From: JBBSBL01 sp046330255
GTDB taxonomy: Bacteria > Actinomycetota > Thermoleophilia > Solirubrobacterales > Solirubrobacteraceae
Reading direction: 5' to 3'
Length of the DNA stretch: 64,000 nt
Assembly (NCBI GenBank): GCA_046330255.1
Contig: JAXLTC010000001.1
Coordinates: 1,240,001-1,304,000 of the forward strand
Of this stretch, positions 51,593 through 60,099 are shown one piece after another (position 1 is the first letter of the stretch; every line of letters starts with the position of its first letter). Below the pieces are notes generated by a model. That model did no database searches and was not told where the DNA came from. It saw only the letters and a list, made by a program, of their open reading frames with translations. Both the position numbers and the translations under genes were made by a program.

Positions 51593-53818
51593 TCAGGTAG
51601 TCGCCGATCCGCCCTCGTCATTGCTGCCCGACCCTTCGCCCAACTCGCCCGACGCGACCTCGAGCTCTTCCAGCGCCTTGCTCCAGGCATGCAGCCACTC
51701 CTCGGGGGCCTCGGCGTCGCGCTGCACCAGGTCCAGAGCTGTCACAAGGTCTGAGCGCGCATCGGCCAGCTGCCCGCCCAGGCGCCGAACCCGGGCTCGG
51801 GTCGCGTAGAAGACCGGCCACTCTGGATCGAGCTCGATTGCACGATCTACGTTCTTGGCCGCTTCCCTAAGGGCGTCCGCGCGCCGCGCCGGCGATCTGG
51901 TCGCGCGCCTCAGCTCGTAAATTGCCATCGTGTGGTGCACCCCGGGCTGCTTCGGGAGCGCGCGAGCCGCTGCGCCGCAGAACTGGTATCCGAGCGTCAT
52001 CTCGGCGCTACTAGGTGTCCGAGCCTCGATAATGCCGGATGCCTTAAAGAACAGCGCGAGCGGGTTCCCGGAAAGCCACCGCTGATGCTGCGGCTTCAGC
52101 GCATAGTCGACAACGTTTGGATCCGACGAGTCGCGCATGGCTGTCAGCGCAATTGCGAAGAGAAACAGCTCGGCATCCGTCCCCAAACGCCGATGTCTAC
52201 GAACAGTCTCCCTGTCGAAGTCCCGCAGATACGCGGCCACCTCAGTAGTCAACGGCGGATACGTGTCGCCCGCGGGCTCAACGCTCCTCCCATCGGCTGG
52301 GGCAACTTCGCCTTCACCTGCTGAGCCGTGCTTCCCCGCAAAGCGCAGTGCCTCTTTCTGAAGCTCCTCTAGAAAACCGCTCCCAATCCCCCCCTCACTA
52401 GTCGCTGCTAGGGTCGCCAAATGCTCCGGCCACTTCGCAGCACCGCTGAACAGTACATGGCAAAAGCGATAGATCACGGCTTCGTATAGGCGTCCGAAGT
52501 CCGGGGCGCCCATCACTGGCGCAATCCCAGACAGCCGGGTCTGTTCAAGGTAAGCAAGGGCCGGAATAAGAAGGGACGCCACGGCTTCGTGGTACTCCCC
52601 GCTATCGTGCTCCGGGTCCGCGTCCTTCATCTCCTTAGCGAGGGTACTTGACACATCCTCAAGCTCTGCGTCAAGCTCTGCCAGGCCGGGGAACCGTTGG
52701 ACCACCGTGACGAAGTAGCGACTCGCAAAGCGCGCCTCCCTCGCGGAGCGACTAGTGTCGAGTCTCGCTCGCATGTCAACGGCAGAGAGCAATTCCCGAG
52801 CGAGCGTCTGCCTGTCTCCCACTCCGTGCTTGCTGGACCACCAGTCCCAATCTTCGCTGGCCCTCGCCCCACTCTTGTCACCGTGTTGAGACCCGCACCA
52901 GGCCACCAGGGGCTCAGCGGGTGTCCGCGTAAGCAGGTCAGTCGGCCACTCGATGGGAGTAAGAAGTTGGAGATCGGACGCCTCGTGTGTAATTAGAGAT
53001 CGCTGGTCAGCAAGCTCACTAGTCAGACGCTCCTTGGACAGCACGTTACACTCATACACAAGCGTTAGGCCCGTTGGCGCGCAACCCGGCAACGCCGTGA
53101 CCCCATTCGGGACAAAGACGCCGCTCAAGGACCACCCATCAAAGGTCGTGACGGCAGCAAGACTCTCCTCTGAAAGCCAGGAGCACTCGTCGCCGACCTC
53201 GCTCAGGAGGTCTCTCTTCAACCCGTCGGAGTGTCCATGGTGACGTAGACCGCCGTCTATAGTCGCGGCCCATACGCCCGGATTGATCGCCACGTCTCCT
53301 CGTCGCTTGGCGATCACGGTATGCCCGTCAGCCACAAGGAAGCCGCTGAGGCCGACGGGTAGGACCCGACGGTGCTCCTTTCGGCCACCAAGGGCTAACC
53401 ACAGGCGCGCCGCGAAACGTTCCAACTCTTCCCTAGCTTCCCGGGCCCCTTTGCCGGGACCGGCAAGGGTCTCTCCCATTATCGACTTGATACCTGGATG
53501 GGTACCGGGATGAAGGACTAGCAGGGTAAGATACTCAACACGTACGAGCGGCACCCCGCCCGCACGGAGCAAATCAGGAAGGTCGGGGCAGGGCACTGCG
53601 GGAGAGACGATGAGCACCCGCCCGTTGCGGTACTTGACCTCGCCGTCGCGAAACATCGGATCGTACAGTCCGCTCTGCATAACAGCATGGAGCTGTCGGT
53701 ACTCATCTCCGCCATCGAGATCAGCGATCGATGGCGAGTCAACGGGCGCCGTGAACATCGATCCTTCACTACGGAGAGCGTCCTCGGCAAGGAACGTGGG
53801 TCTAGCGGGTACCGCCAT
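51593..53818 (-). CDS. Large protein with possible Nudix-like domain and C-terminal TPRs
   Basis: A 741-residue protein heading a three-gene operon; no family recognised. Residues 60-290 contain a stretch that reads like a degenerate Nudix fold: FLVADGHTVIAKRRGDVAI, then PGVWAATIDGGLRHHG and LKRDLLSEVGDE, where canonical enzymes have RExxEExG. The middle (300-560) is helical and featureless to me. Residues 645-710 are TPR-like (NVDRAIELDPEWPVFYATRA) and resemble the TPR unit of the next protein. TAGCGT (53828-53833) lies 9 nt before the ATG, so the message is probably leaderless. Base composition is poorer in GC than flanking genes. Confidence 0.65.
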   Translation of the reverse strand: MAVPARPTFLAEDALRSEGSMFTAPVDSPSIADLDGGDEYRQLHAVMQSGLYDPMFRDGEVKYRNGRVLIVSPAVPCPDLPDLLRAGGVPLVRVEYLTLLVLHPGTHPGIKSIMGETLAGPGKGAREAREELERFAARLWLALGGRKEHRRVLPVGLSGFLVADGHTVIAKRRGDVAINPGVWAATIDGGLRHHGHSDGLKRDLLSEVGDECSWLSEESLAAVTTFDGWSLSGVFVPNGVTALPGCAPTGLTLVYECNVLSKERLTSELADQRSLITHEASDLQLLTPIEWPTDLLTRTPAEPLVAWCGSQHGDKSGARASEDWDWWSSKHGVGDRQTLARELLSAVDMRARLDTSRSAREARFASRYFVTVVQRFPGLAELDAELEDVSSTLAKEMKDADPEHDSGEYHEAVASLLIPALAYLEQTRLSGIAPVMGAPDFGRLYEAVIYRFCHVLFSGAAKWPEHLATLAATSEGGIGSGFLEELQKEALRFAGKHGSAGEGEVAPADGRSVEPAGDTYPPLTTEVAAYLRDFDRETVRRHRRLGTDAELFLFAIALTAMRDSSDPNVVDYALKPQHQRWLSGNPLALFFKASGIIEARTPSSAEMTLGYQFCGAAARALPKQPGVHHTMAIYELRRATRSPARRADALREAAKNVDRAIELDPEWPVFYATRARVRRLGGQLADARSDLVTALDLVQRDAEAPEEWLHAWSKALEELEVASGELGEGSGSNDEGGSATT

Positions 53819-54426
53819 GGCCGGAGGACGCTAACAGGATGGGGCCGACAAGGACAACTACTTTAGGCGGTTGGTCTCGCCTCGCGGCCAGCGTGCGCAG
53901 GTCCCGGGTGCGCCAGTTATCGACACCGTTTCGGCCCCCGCGTGGATCTGGGCGGAGCCCGATTCCCCGTCCCGCGGGATGCCCTTTGGTCTGAAGTGCT
54001 CGAAACATCACTTTGACGGCGGCAGCTTGCGCCTGGGTCTTATCTGCAGGTGGGGCCGCTTTCAGGGGCGGCGCCCTTGCCGAAGGGCCAGGTACGCACG
54101 GGGCGCACCCCGGGCGGGCGGTTCGATCCGCGCGCGGTCTGCCCGGCGGCTAGTCCGACCTAGAAACGCAGCGGTGCAATTCGACCGCGGCAGGCCGTTG
54201 CGAGGCGCGCACCTTCCCGAGCCGGCGCGAGGATGGACTCGCGGGGCCATGGACGCGCTGGCGCACGAGTCTAACGCCGGACCGGGCCGAAGCGCCCGGC
54301 GGTCTGGTGGATCTCGGCGACCGACGCGCATCGGAACGCCACCGCAACGTGGTGGCGCACGCCGGCGTCGCCGCGATGGTTGCGACGGGGAAGCTCCGGA
54401 CCGGAGCGCCCGCTGGGACGGCAGCT
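53819..54426. other. Long intergenic stretch at island edge
   Basis: About 600 bp with no convincing gene on either strand. The right-hand part returns to high GC. It holds the promoter-like TTGTCC...TAGCGT of the operon at its left end. A 7-bp hairpin, CGCCACC/GGTGGCG (54337-54343 with 54351-54357), could end the transporter transcript that enters from the right. I see no tRNA, transposase or repeat. Confidence 0.4.
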
Positions 54427-55395
54427 TCAAGCCGACAGGCGGGCGATCCGCCGCGCGAGCCCGAGCAGCGCCAGCGCCCACACCACGAGCCCGACCCAGA
54501 CCCACCAGTCGGCGAAGTAGCGGTCCATCCAGGAGTTGTGAAGCGACGCGGCCGCCGCGAACGTCGACGCGGCGTACATGCCGACCGGGAAGCAGGTCGC
54601 CCAGCGCGCGGCCGTGTAGCGCGGCTTCGGGTACGCGAGCTCGCTCCAAGCGAGCAGGACCAGCGGCGCGAGCGAGACGACCCAGATCACGGTCTCCGCG
54701 ACCGCGAGCCCGTCCGCGATACCTCCGAGCACGCCGAGGATGCCGGCCGCCTCGATCAGCTTCGCGCCCGCGAGCACGGTGATCGCGATCGCCCCGCCCA
54801 GGACCCACTGGTCGCCCGGGCCGCTGGTGATCCTGCCGTGGTCGAAGCGGCTCAGCTCGAGCAGCAGGTAGGCGAGGATCCCGGCGACCCACAGCGCCAG
54901 GCTCACGTAGGCGAGCAGGGGCGCGTCCCAGCGCCCGCTGAGCGTCGCGGCGAGCAGCGACACCCCCTGGGTGGCGACAGTGATCAGGAAGACGAGCCCC
55001 GGCTGGCTGTGCGGCGGGAGCTCGCGCTGCCGCAGGGCCAGACGCGGAGCGACGACGACCCACAACAGTGCGGCGACGGCCCACAGCACCACCGGGACGA
55101 CCCGCCAGCCGAGCTCGGTCTCGGCGGCCTCGCCGAGAACGGTGGTCCCGGCGATCGCGGTGAGCGCCCCGAGCTGCGAGGCGCGCTCCCACCAGCCGGC
55201 CGGGTCTCCAACCAGGCGCGCGACGAAGGAGACCGCCAGCGCCACCCAGCCGATCGCGGCCGCCGCGAGGACGATCCGCGCGAGCAGGGACTCCCCGGCG
55301 AGCGAGAGGCCGACCGACACGACCCCGGTGGCCATCACGTAGGCGCCGGCGCCGGTCGGCGCATCGTCCATCAGCCAGCCGGCGAGCCTGCGCAC
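54427..55395 (-). CDS. TDT-family transporter (TehA / dicarboxylate type)
   Basis: A 322-residue membrane protein with about nine or ten helices. The N-terminal GAYVMATGVVSVGLSLAGE resembles TDT-family proteins (TehA tellurite resistance, C4-dicarboxylate, SLAC1-like anion channels). Near the C-terminus ARWATCFPVGMYAASTFA matches the family's WxxxFPxGMY motif. Substrate not decidable. GTG 55395 has TACGGT 6 nt upstream; an ATG lies 8 codons in. Divergent from galK over 42 bp, so the promoters abut. Confidence 0.82.
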   Translation of the reverse strand: MRRLAGWLMDDAPTGAGAYVMATGVVSVGLSLAGESLLARIVLAAAAIGWVALAVSFVARLVGDPAGWWERASQLGALTAIAGTTVLGEAAETELGWRVVPVVLWAVAALLWVVVAPRLALRQRELPPHSQPGLVFLITVATQGVSLLAATLSGRWDAPLLAYVSLALWVAGILAYLLLELSRFDHGRITSGPGDQWVLGGAIAITVLAGAKLIEAAGILGVLGGIADGLAVAETVIWVVSLAPLVLLAWSELAYPKPRYTAARWATCFPVGMYAASTFAAAASLHNSWMDRYFADWWVWVGLVVWALALLGLARRIARLSA

Positions 55396-55437
55396 GGCCG
55401 CACCGTAGCGGTCGCGGGCTCTACCGTCCCGGCGGCC

Positions 55438-56481
55438 ATGGCACAGCGAGTCGCGGCCTTCGCGCCCGGCAGGGTCAACCTGATCGGCGAGCACACCGAC
55501 TACAACGGCGGGCTGTGCCTGCCGTTCGCGATCGCGCGGGGCGTGACGGTCGGCGCCGAGCGCCACGGCGGCCAGGACATCGAGGCGACCACCTCCCGGG
55601 ACGGCGCGCATGACCGCTTCCCGCCGGCGGCGCCTCCGCGTGAGGGCGCGCAGGGGTGGCGAGCGCACGTCCGCGGGACGGTCTCCGAGCTCGGCCGCGC
55701 CGGAGTGCCGGTGCCGCCGGCGCGGGTGCGGATCGAGAGCGACCTTCCGCCGGGCGCGGGGCTGGCCTCCTCGGCCGCGCTGAAGGTCGCGCTCGCGCTC
55801 GCGCTCTGCTCCATGGCGGACCGTCCGGCTCCCGCGCCGCTCGCGCTGGCCGAGCTCTGTCAGGCGGTCGAGCACCGCTGGGCCGGGGCACCGACCGGCC
55901 TGCTGGACCCGCTCGCCTCGCTGCTCGGGGAGCCCGGGCGGCTCCTGAGACTCGACTGCGGCGCTCGCCGCTGGAGCACGGTCCCCTGGCGCCTGAGCGG
56001 CTGGACGCTTGCGCTGGCCGACTCCGGCGAGCGTCGCGAGCTCGCGGCGTCGGGCTACGCCGCGCGGCGCGAGGAGTGCGCCCGCGCGGCGCGGGCGCTC
56101 GGCCGCGACTCGCTGCGCGGAGCGACGCTCGACGAGGCCGAGTCCCTCCCCGAGCCGCTGCGGAGCCGGGTCAGGCACGTCGTCAGCGAGGACGTGCGGG
56201 TCGATGACATGGTGCTGACCGTCCGCGCGGGAGACGGCCGGCGAGCGGGCGCGTTGCTCGACGCCGGCCAGCTCTCGCTGCGCGAGGACTTCGAGGCCTC
56301 GACGCCCGCAGTCGAGGCGACCGTCGCGCGGATGCTGGACGCCGGCGCGACCGGCGCGCGCATGACCGGCGGCGGCTTCGGCGGCTCGGTGATCGCGCTG
56401 CTCCCGCCCGGCGCGTCGCTGCCGGCCGGCGCCGTCGTGGTCGCGCCGTCGGCGGGCGCGCGCGTCGTGGACGCCGCCTGA
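55438..56481 (+). CDS. galK: Galactokinase
   Basis: A 347-residue GHMP-family sugar kinase phosphorylating galactose at C1. The galactokinase signature GRVNLIGEHTDYNGG is at residues 11-25. The ATP loop LPPGAGLASSAALKVALALA and the third motif MTGGGFGGSVIALLP are intact. It is slightly shorter than the E. coli enzyme. No other Leloir-pathway gene is adjacent. TACCGT lies 10 nt before the ATG. Confidence 0.92.
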   Translation: MAQRVAAFAPGRVNLIGEHTDYNGGLCLPFAIARGVTVGAERHGGQDIEATTSRDGAHDRFPPAAPPREGAQGWRAHVRGTVSELGRAGVPVPPARVRIESDLPPGAGLASSAALKVALALALCSMADRPAPAPLALAELCQAVEHRWAGAPTGLLDPLASLLGEPGRLLRLDCGARRWSTVPWRLSGWTLALADSGERRELAASGYAARREECARAARALGRDSLRGATLDEAESLPEPLRSRVRHVVSEDVRVDDMVLTVRAGDGRRAGALLDAGQLSLREDFEASTPAVEATVARMLDAGATGARMTGGGFGGSVIALLPPGASLPAGAVVVAPSAGARVVDAA

Positions 56482-56527
56482 GCGCCGCCGCCGCGACCCC
56501 GGCGGGCGCCGGCGCTACGGTTGCGGT

Positions 56528-58105
56528 GTGAGCGCCACCGCAACCCGAACGGTCGCCTCGCGCATCGCCGGCAGGGAGGTGGACGGCGCACCCGGCGGCG
56601 TGGCCCGCTCGACGAACCCGGCGCATCTGGACGACGTCGTCTGCGAGGCGCGGCTGGGCGATGCGGACACGTTCGTGGCGGCCTGCCGCGCGGCGCGCGC
56701 CGCGCAGCCGGAGTGGGCCGCCACGCCGGCGCCGGTCCGCGGGCGCGCGATCGCGGAGATCGGCCGGCTGGTTGAGGCGAGCTTCGACGCGCTCTCGGCG
56801 CTCGTCGTGCGCGAGATCGGCAAGCCGCTGGCGGAGGCGCGCGGCGAGGTTCAGGAGATCGTCGACACCTGCGACTTCTTCCTCTCCGAGGGCCGGCGAC
56901 TGTACGGGCAGACGGTACCCAGCGAGATGCCGGACAAGCAGCTCTTCACGTTCCGCGCCCCGGTCGGCGTGGCGGCGATCGTCACGGCGGGCAACTTCCC
57001 GGTCGCGGTCCCGAGCTGGTACCTCGTTCCGGCGCTGCTGTGCGGCAACGCGGTGGTCTGGAAGCCCGCCGAGTACGCGCCCGCGCTCGGCGACGCGCTC
57101 GCGCGGCTGTTCCTCGCCGGCGGCCTGCCCGACGGGGTGCTGAACGTCGTCCAGGCCGGCGGCGAGCAGACAGGCAGCGGGCTGGAGGCCGCGCTCGGGG
57201 AGGGCCTGGTGGACAAGGTCGGGTTCACCGGCTCGACCGCGGTCGGGCGGCGCATCGGCGAGCTCTGCGGCCGCCACCTGCAGTCACCGTGCCTGGAGCT
57301 CGGCGGCAAGAACCCGCTCGTAGTGATGCGCGACGCGGATCTCGACCTGGCTGTGGAGGGAGCGCTCTTCAGCGGCTTCGGCACCGCGGGCCAGCGCTGC
57401 ACCTCGCTGGGAACGGCGATCGTGCATGCCGACGTCCACGACGAGTTCCTGCGCCGCTTCGCCGCCGCTACCGAGGCGGCGGTCGTCGGCGACCCGCGCG
57501 GCGATGTCCTCTTCGGGCCGATGATCGACGAGCGCTTCGCGGCACGCTTCGAGGACTGGCTCGGCCTCGTCGAGCCCCACCACGCGCTGCACGGCTCGAC
57601 CGGCACCGGCCGCATCACCGCCGCCAACCCGCGCGCCGGCTTCGCGGGCGGCGACCCGGAGGCGGGGCTGTTCATGCACCCGACGATCGTCTCGGGCGTG
57701 CGCGCGGGGGACGAGATCGCCCGCACCGAGACGTTCGGTCCGCTGGTCGGCGTAGCCCGCTTCGAGGACTTCGACGAGGCGATCGCGCTGGCGACCGGGC
57801 ACGGCTACGGCCTCTCGGCCGCGATCTACACCTCCGACGCGCGCAGCGCGTTCGAGTTCCGCCGCCGCTGCGGCGCGGGGATGGTGAGCGTGAACAACTC
57901 GACCTCGGGCGCCGAGGCGCATCTCCCGTTCGGCGGCAACGGCCGCTCGGGCAACGGCAGCCGCCAGTCCGGGATCTGGGTGCTGGACCAGTTCACGCGC
58001 TGGCAGTCGATGAACTGGGACTACGCGGGCCGCCTGCAGAAGGCGCAGATGGACACGGCGGCGCCGGAGCCCGATCGGGCGTTCAGGCTCGACCCCGGGC
58101 CATAG
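56528..58105 (+). CDS. Aldehyde dehydrogenase-family protein
   Basis: A 525-residue NAD(P)-dependent aldehyde dehydrogenase. The catalytic Cys291 lies in GTAGQRCTSLG and the general base Glu257 in CLELGGKNPLV. The cofactor segment FTGSTAVGRRIGELCG is present. The C-terminal part contains PFGGNGRSGNG. Best resemblance is to the ALDH7 (aminoadipate semialdehyde / succinyl-type) side of the family, but substrate is unknown. GTG 56528 follows TACGGT by 6 nt. Confidence 0.9.
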   Translation: MSATATRTVASRIAGREVDGAPGGVARSTNPAHLDDVVCEARLGDADTFVAACRAARAAQPEWAATPAPVRGRAIAEIGRLVEASFDALSALVVREIGKPLAEARGEVQEIVDTCDFFLSEGRRLYGQTVPSEMPDKQLFTFRAPVGVAAIVTAGNFPVAVPSWYLVPALLCGNAVVWKPAEYAPALGDALARLFLAGGLPDGVLNVVQAGGEQTGSGLEAALGEGLVDKVGFTGSTAVGRRIGELCGRHLQSPCLELGGKNPLVVMRDADLDLAVEGALFSGFGTAGQRCTSLGTAIVHADVHDEFLRRFAAATEAAVVGDPRGDVLFGPMIDERFAARFEDWLGLVEPHHALHGSTGTGRITAANPRAGFAGGDPEAGLFMHPTIVSGVRAGDEIARTETFGPLVGVARFEDFDEAIALATGHGYGLSAAIYTSDARSAFEFRRRCGAGMVSVNNSTSGAEAHLPFGGNGRSGNGSRQSGIWVLDQFTRWQSMNWDYAGRLQKAQMDTAAPEPDRAFRLDPGP

Positions 58106-58413
58106 CCCGGGCGAGCAGCGCCCAGGAAGGTCGGTTCGGTCAGGGCCCGGGGCCTGGTGGCGCGCGTGGAGCGAGGCGCCCGACCACTCGGCTGCGCGAC
58201 CGCCGGTGCGAACAGCGGCTACGAAAGGGGCGACTCCGGCTGCGCCGCCGCTCCGGTCGACGTTGTGCACCTATGCGGTGCTGAACGTCGAACCCGTCCC
58301 GGGTAACACCGGCAGGAGAGGTGCCAGCTGGGACGGGTTGCTAGATCCCCTTCCCTGAAGCCGTTCGTCTGAGCCCAGCCGCGCGGCCGCGCCTCCGAGA
58401 CCCGAGCCCGCGC
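58106..58413. other. Intergenic region with large inverted repeat
   Basis: About 308 bp between converging genes with no supported coding region. It contains perfect 10-bp arms, AACCCGTCCC (58291-58300) and GGGACGGGTT (58330-58339), around a 29-nt loop with a smaller CACC/GGTG pairing. It may be a bidirectional terminator or a structured element. I see no resemblance to a tRNA or a known riboswitch. Confidence 0.45.
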
Positions 58414-60099
58414 CTACTCCCGCCCCAGCCGGTACCAGCGCGGCGAGGTCGTGGGCGGCGGGTCCAGCGCGGCGCGCGCGACCAGCACGCTCGGCGCCGG
58501 GTCCGCCACGTGGGCGGCGAGGGCCGCGCCGAACGCGTCCCCGAGGCCGTCGACGGCCTCGGCGCGCACCCCGAAGCTCCGGGCGAGCGCCGCGAAGTCG
58601 GGCGTCGCCAGGTCCATCGAGGACCCGGACGCCCCCCGCCGCCCCTGGTCGTAGCGCAGCATCCCGTAGCCGCCGTCGTCTACCACGACGGCCGTGAGCG
58701 GCAGCCGGTCCTGCGCCGCCGTCGCCAGCTCGCCGCAGGCGAACAGGAAGCCGCCGTCGCCCGAGACCGACACGACCGGCCCGCCGATCGCGCCGTCCCG
58801 CAGCGCGCGGGCGGCGCCGAGCGCGGCGGGGAAGGCGAAGCCGAGCGTGCCCCAGCCCATCGGGTAGAGCATCCGGCGCGGGCCGGCGGGCCGGCGGAAA
58901 CCGGCGAGCCAGTACCCGGGAATGCACATGTCCGCTACCACGGTCGCCTCGGCCGGCACGGCCGCGGCGAACGCGTCCAGGAACGCGATCTCCGCCGGCT
59001 GCTCGCGCGCCAGGCGCTCGCGTGCGGCAGCGCGCGCGCCGGCCAGCCGCGCGGCCACGCGCCCCGCGCGCGCGGCGTGCCCGCCGGCGTCATCCGGCGG
59101 GCCGAGGCGGTCGAGGAGGTCGGCCACGCCGGCGCGCGCGTCGGCGCATACGACCGCGTCCGGCGGCCAGGCCTTCGAGGCGTCGCCGCGATCCACGTTG
59201 ACGGCGATCAGCCGCTCGGGCCGCGGCATCGCCCAGTTCTGGGTGCTGGTCCCGTCGAGGTCCGAGCCGACCGCGACCACGACGTCGGCCTCGTCCCACA
59301 GAGCCCCGCACTCGGGCACGTGCGGGGGCAGGCCCGCGTCGAGCGGGTGGTCCGGCGCGAGCAGCCCGCGGCCCGCGAACGTCGTCACGACCGGCGCCGC
59401 CAGGCGCTCGGCGAGCGCGGCGAGCGCGGCGCCGGCGTCGGCGGCGACCGCCCCGCCCCCGGCCCAGACCAGCGGCCGGCGCGCGCCCGCGAGCAGCTCG
59501 GCCGCGAATCCCGCCGCCGCCTCGTCGGGGACGCGCGCCGGCGGCGGCGCGGGCGGGCCGCCGGCGGGCGGAGATTCGGCGTCGAGGAGATCAGTCGGAA
59601 CCTGGAGGTACACGGGCCGGCGCGGCGCAGCCAGCGCGAGCGCCGACGCGCGCACCGCGGCGGGACCGACGTCGCCCGCCCGGCCGGCGGCGAGCGAGCT
59701 CTTCACCACCGGGCCGAACATCGCCGGCTGGTCCACGCACTCGTGCAGCAGGCCGCGATGCACGCCCTGGCGGCGCAGCGCGGCCGGGACGTCGGTCGCG
59801 ATCACCAGCACGGGCGAGCGCGAGGCCCACGCCTCGCCGGTCGCCGCAAGCGCGTTCGCCGCACCCGGGCCCGTCGTCAGGAGCGCCACGCCCAGGCCGC
59901 CGGTCGCGCGCGCGTAACCGTCCGCCGCATAGACAGCCGCCTGCTCGTGCCGCACGCAGACCAGGCCGATCCCGGACGCGGCGAGCGCGTTCCAGGCGGT
60001 GAGGTTGTGAACGCCGGGCAGGCCGAACACCACCTCCGCCCCGGCGAGCGAGAGCGCCTCGACCAGCCGCTCCGCGCCGGTCCCGGCGCGTCCGCTCAC
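58414..60099 (-). CDS. Thiamine-diphosphate enzyme, acetolactate synthase-like
   Basis: A 561-residue ThDP enzyme with the three-domain POX/ALS layout. The N-terminus carries FGLPGVHN and the activating Glu in VRHEQAAVYAADGYARATG; the ThDP/Mg motif is GDGGFLFACGELATAAQ...DDGGYG. It is likely a decarboxylase or carboligase of 2-oxo acids, and true acetolactate synthase is not certain because no small subunit is adjacent. GTG 60099 overlaps the stop of the DnaJ-TPR gene (GTGA), so the two are co-translated. Confidence 0.88.
   Translation of the reverse strand: MSGRAGTGAERLVEALSLAGAEVVFGLPGVHNLTAWNALAASGIGLVCVRHEQAAVYAADGYARATGGLGVALLTTGPGAANALAATGEAWASRSPVLVIATDVPAALRRQGVHRGLLHECVDQPAMFGPVVKSSLAAGRAGDVGPAAVRASALALAAPRRPVYLQVPTDLLDAESPPAGGPPAPPPARVPDEAAAGFAAELLAGARRPLVWAGGGAVAADAGAALAALAERLAAPVVTTFAGRGLLAPDHPLDAGLPPHVPECGALWDEADVVVAVGSDLDGTSTQNWAMPRPERLIAVNVDRGDASKAWPPDAVVCADARAGVADLLDRLGPPDDAGGHAARAGRVAARLAGARAAARERLAREQPAEIAFLDAFAAAVPAEATVVADMCIPGYWLAGFRRPAGPRRMLYPMGWGTLGFAFPAALGAARALRDGAIGGPVVSVSGDGGFLFACGELATAAQDRLPLTAVVVDDGGYGMLRYDQGRRGASGSSMDLATPDFAALARSFGVRAEAVDGLGDAFGAALAAHVADPAPSVLVARAALDPPPTTSPRWYRLGRE

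Noticed and set aside
53871..54426. Possible gene in the 600-bp gap
   Set aside because: Open frames exist on both strands, but the peptides are basic, low in hydrophobic residues and lack any promoter or ribosome-binding site.
55396..56178. Long N-terminal extension of the TDT transporter frame
   Set aside because: It is antisense to galactokinase, which has all three GHMP motifs.
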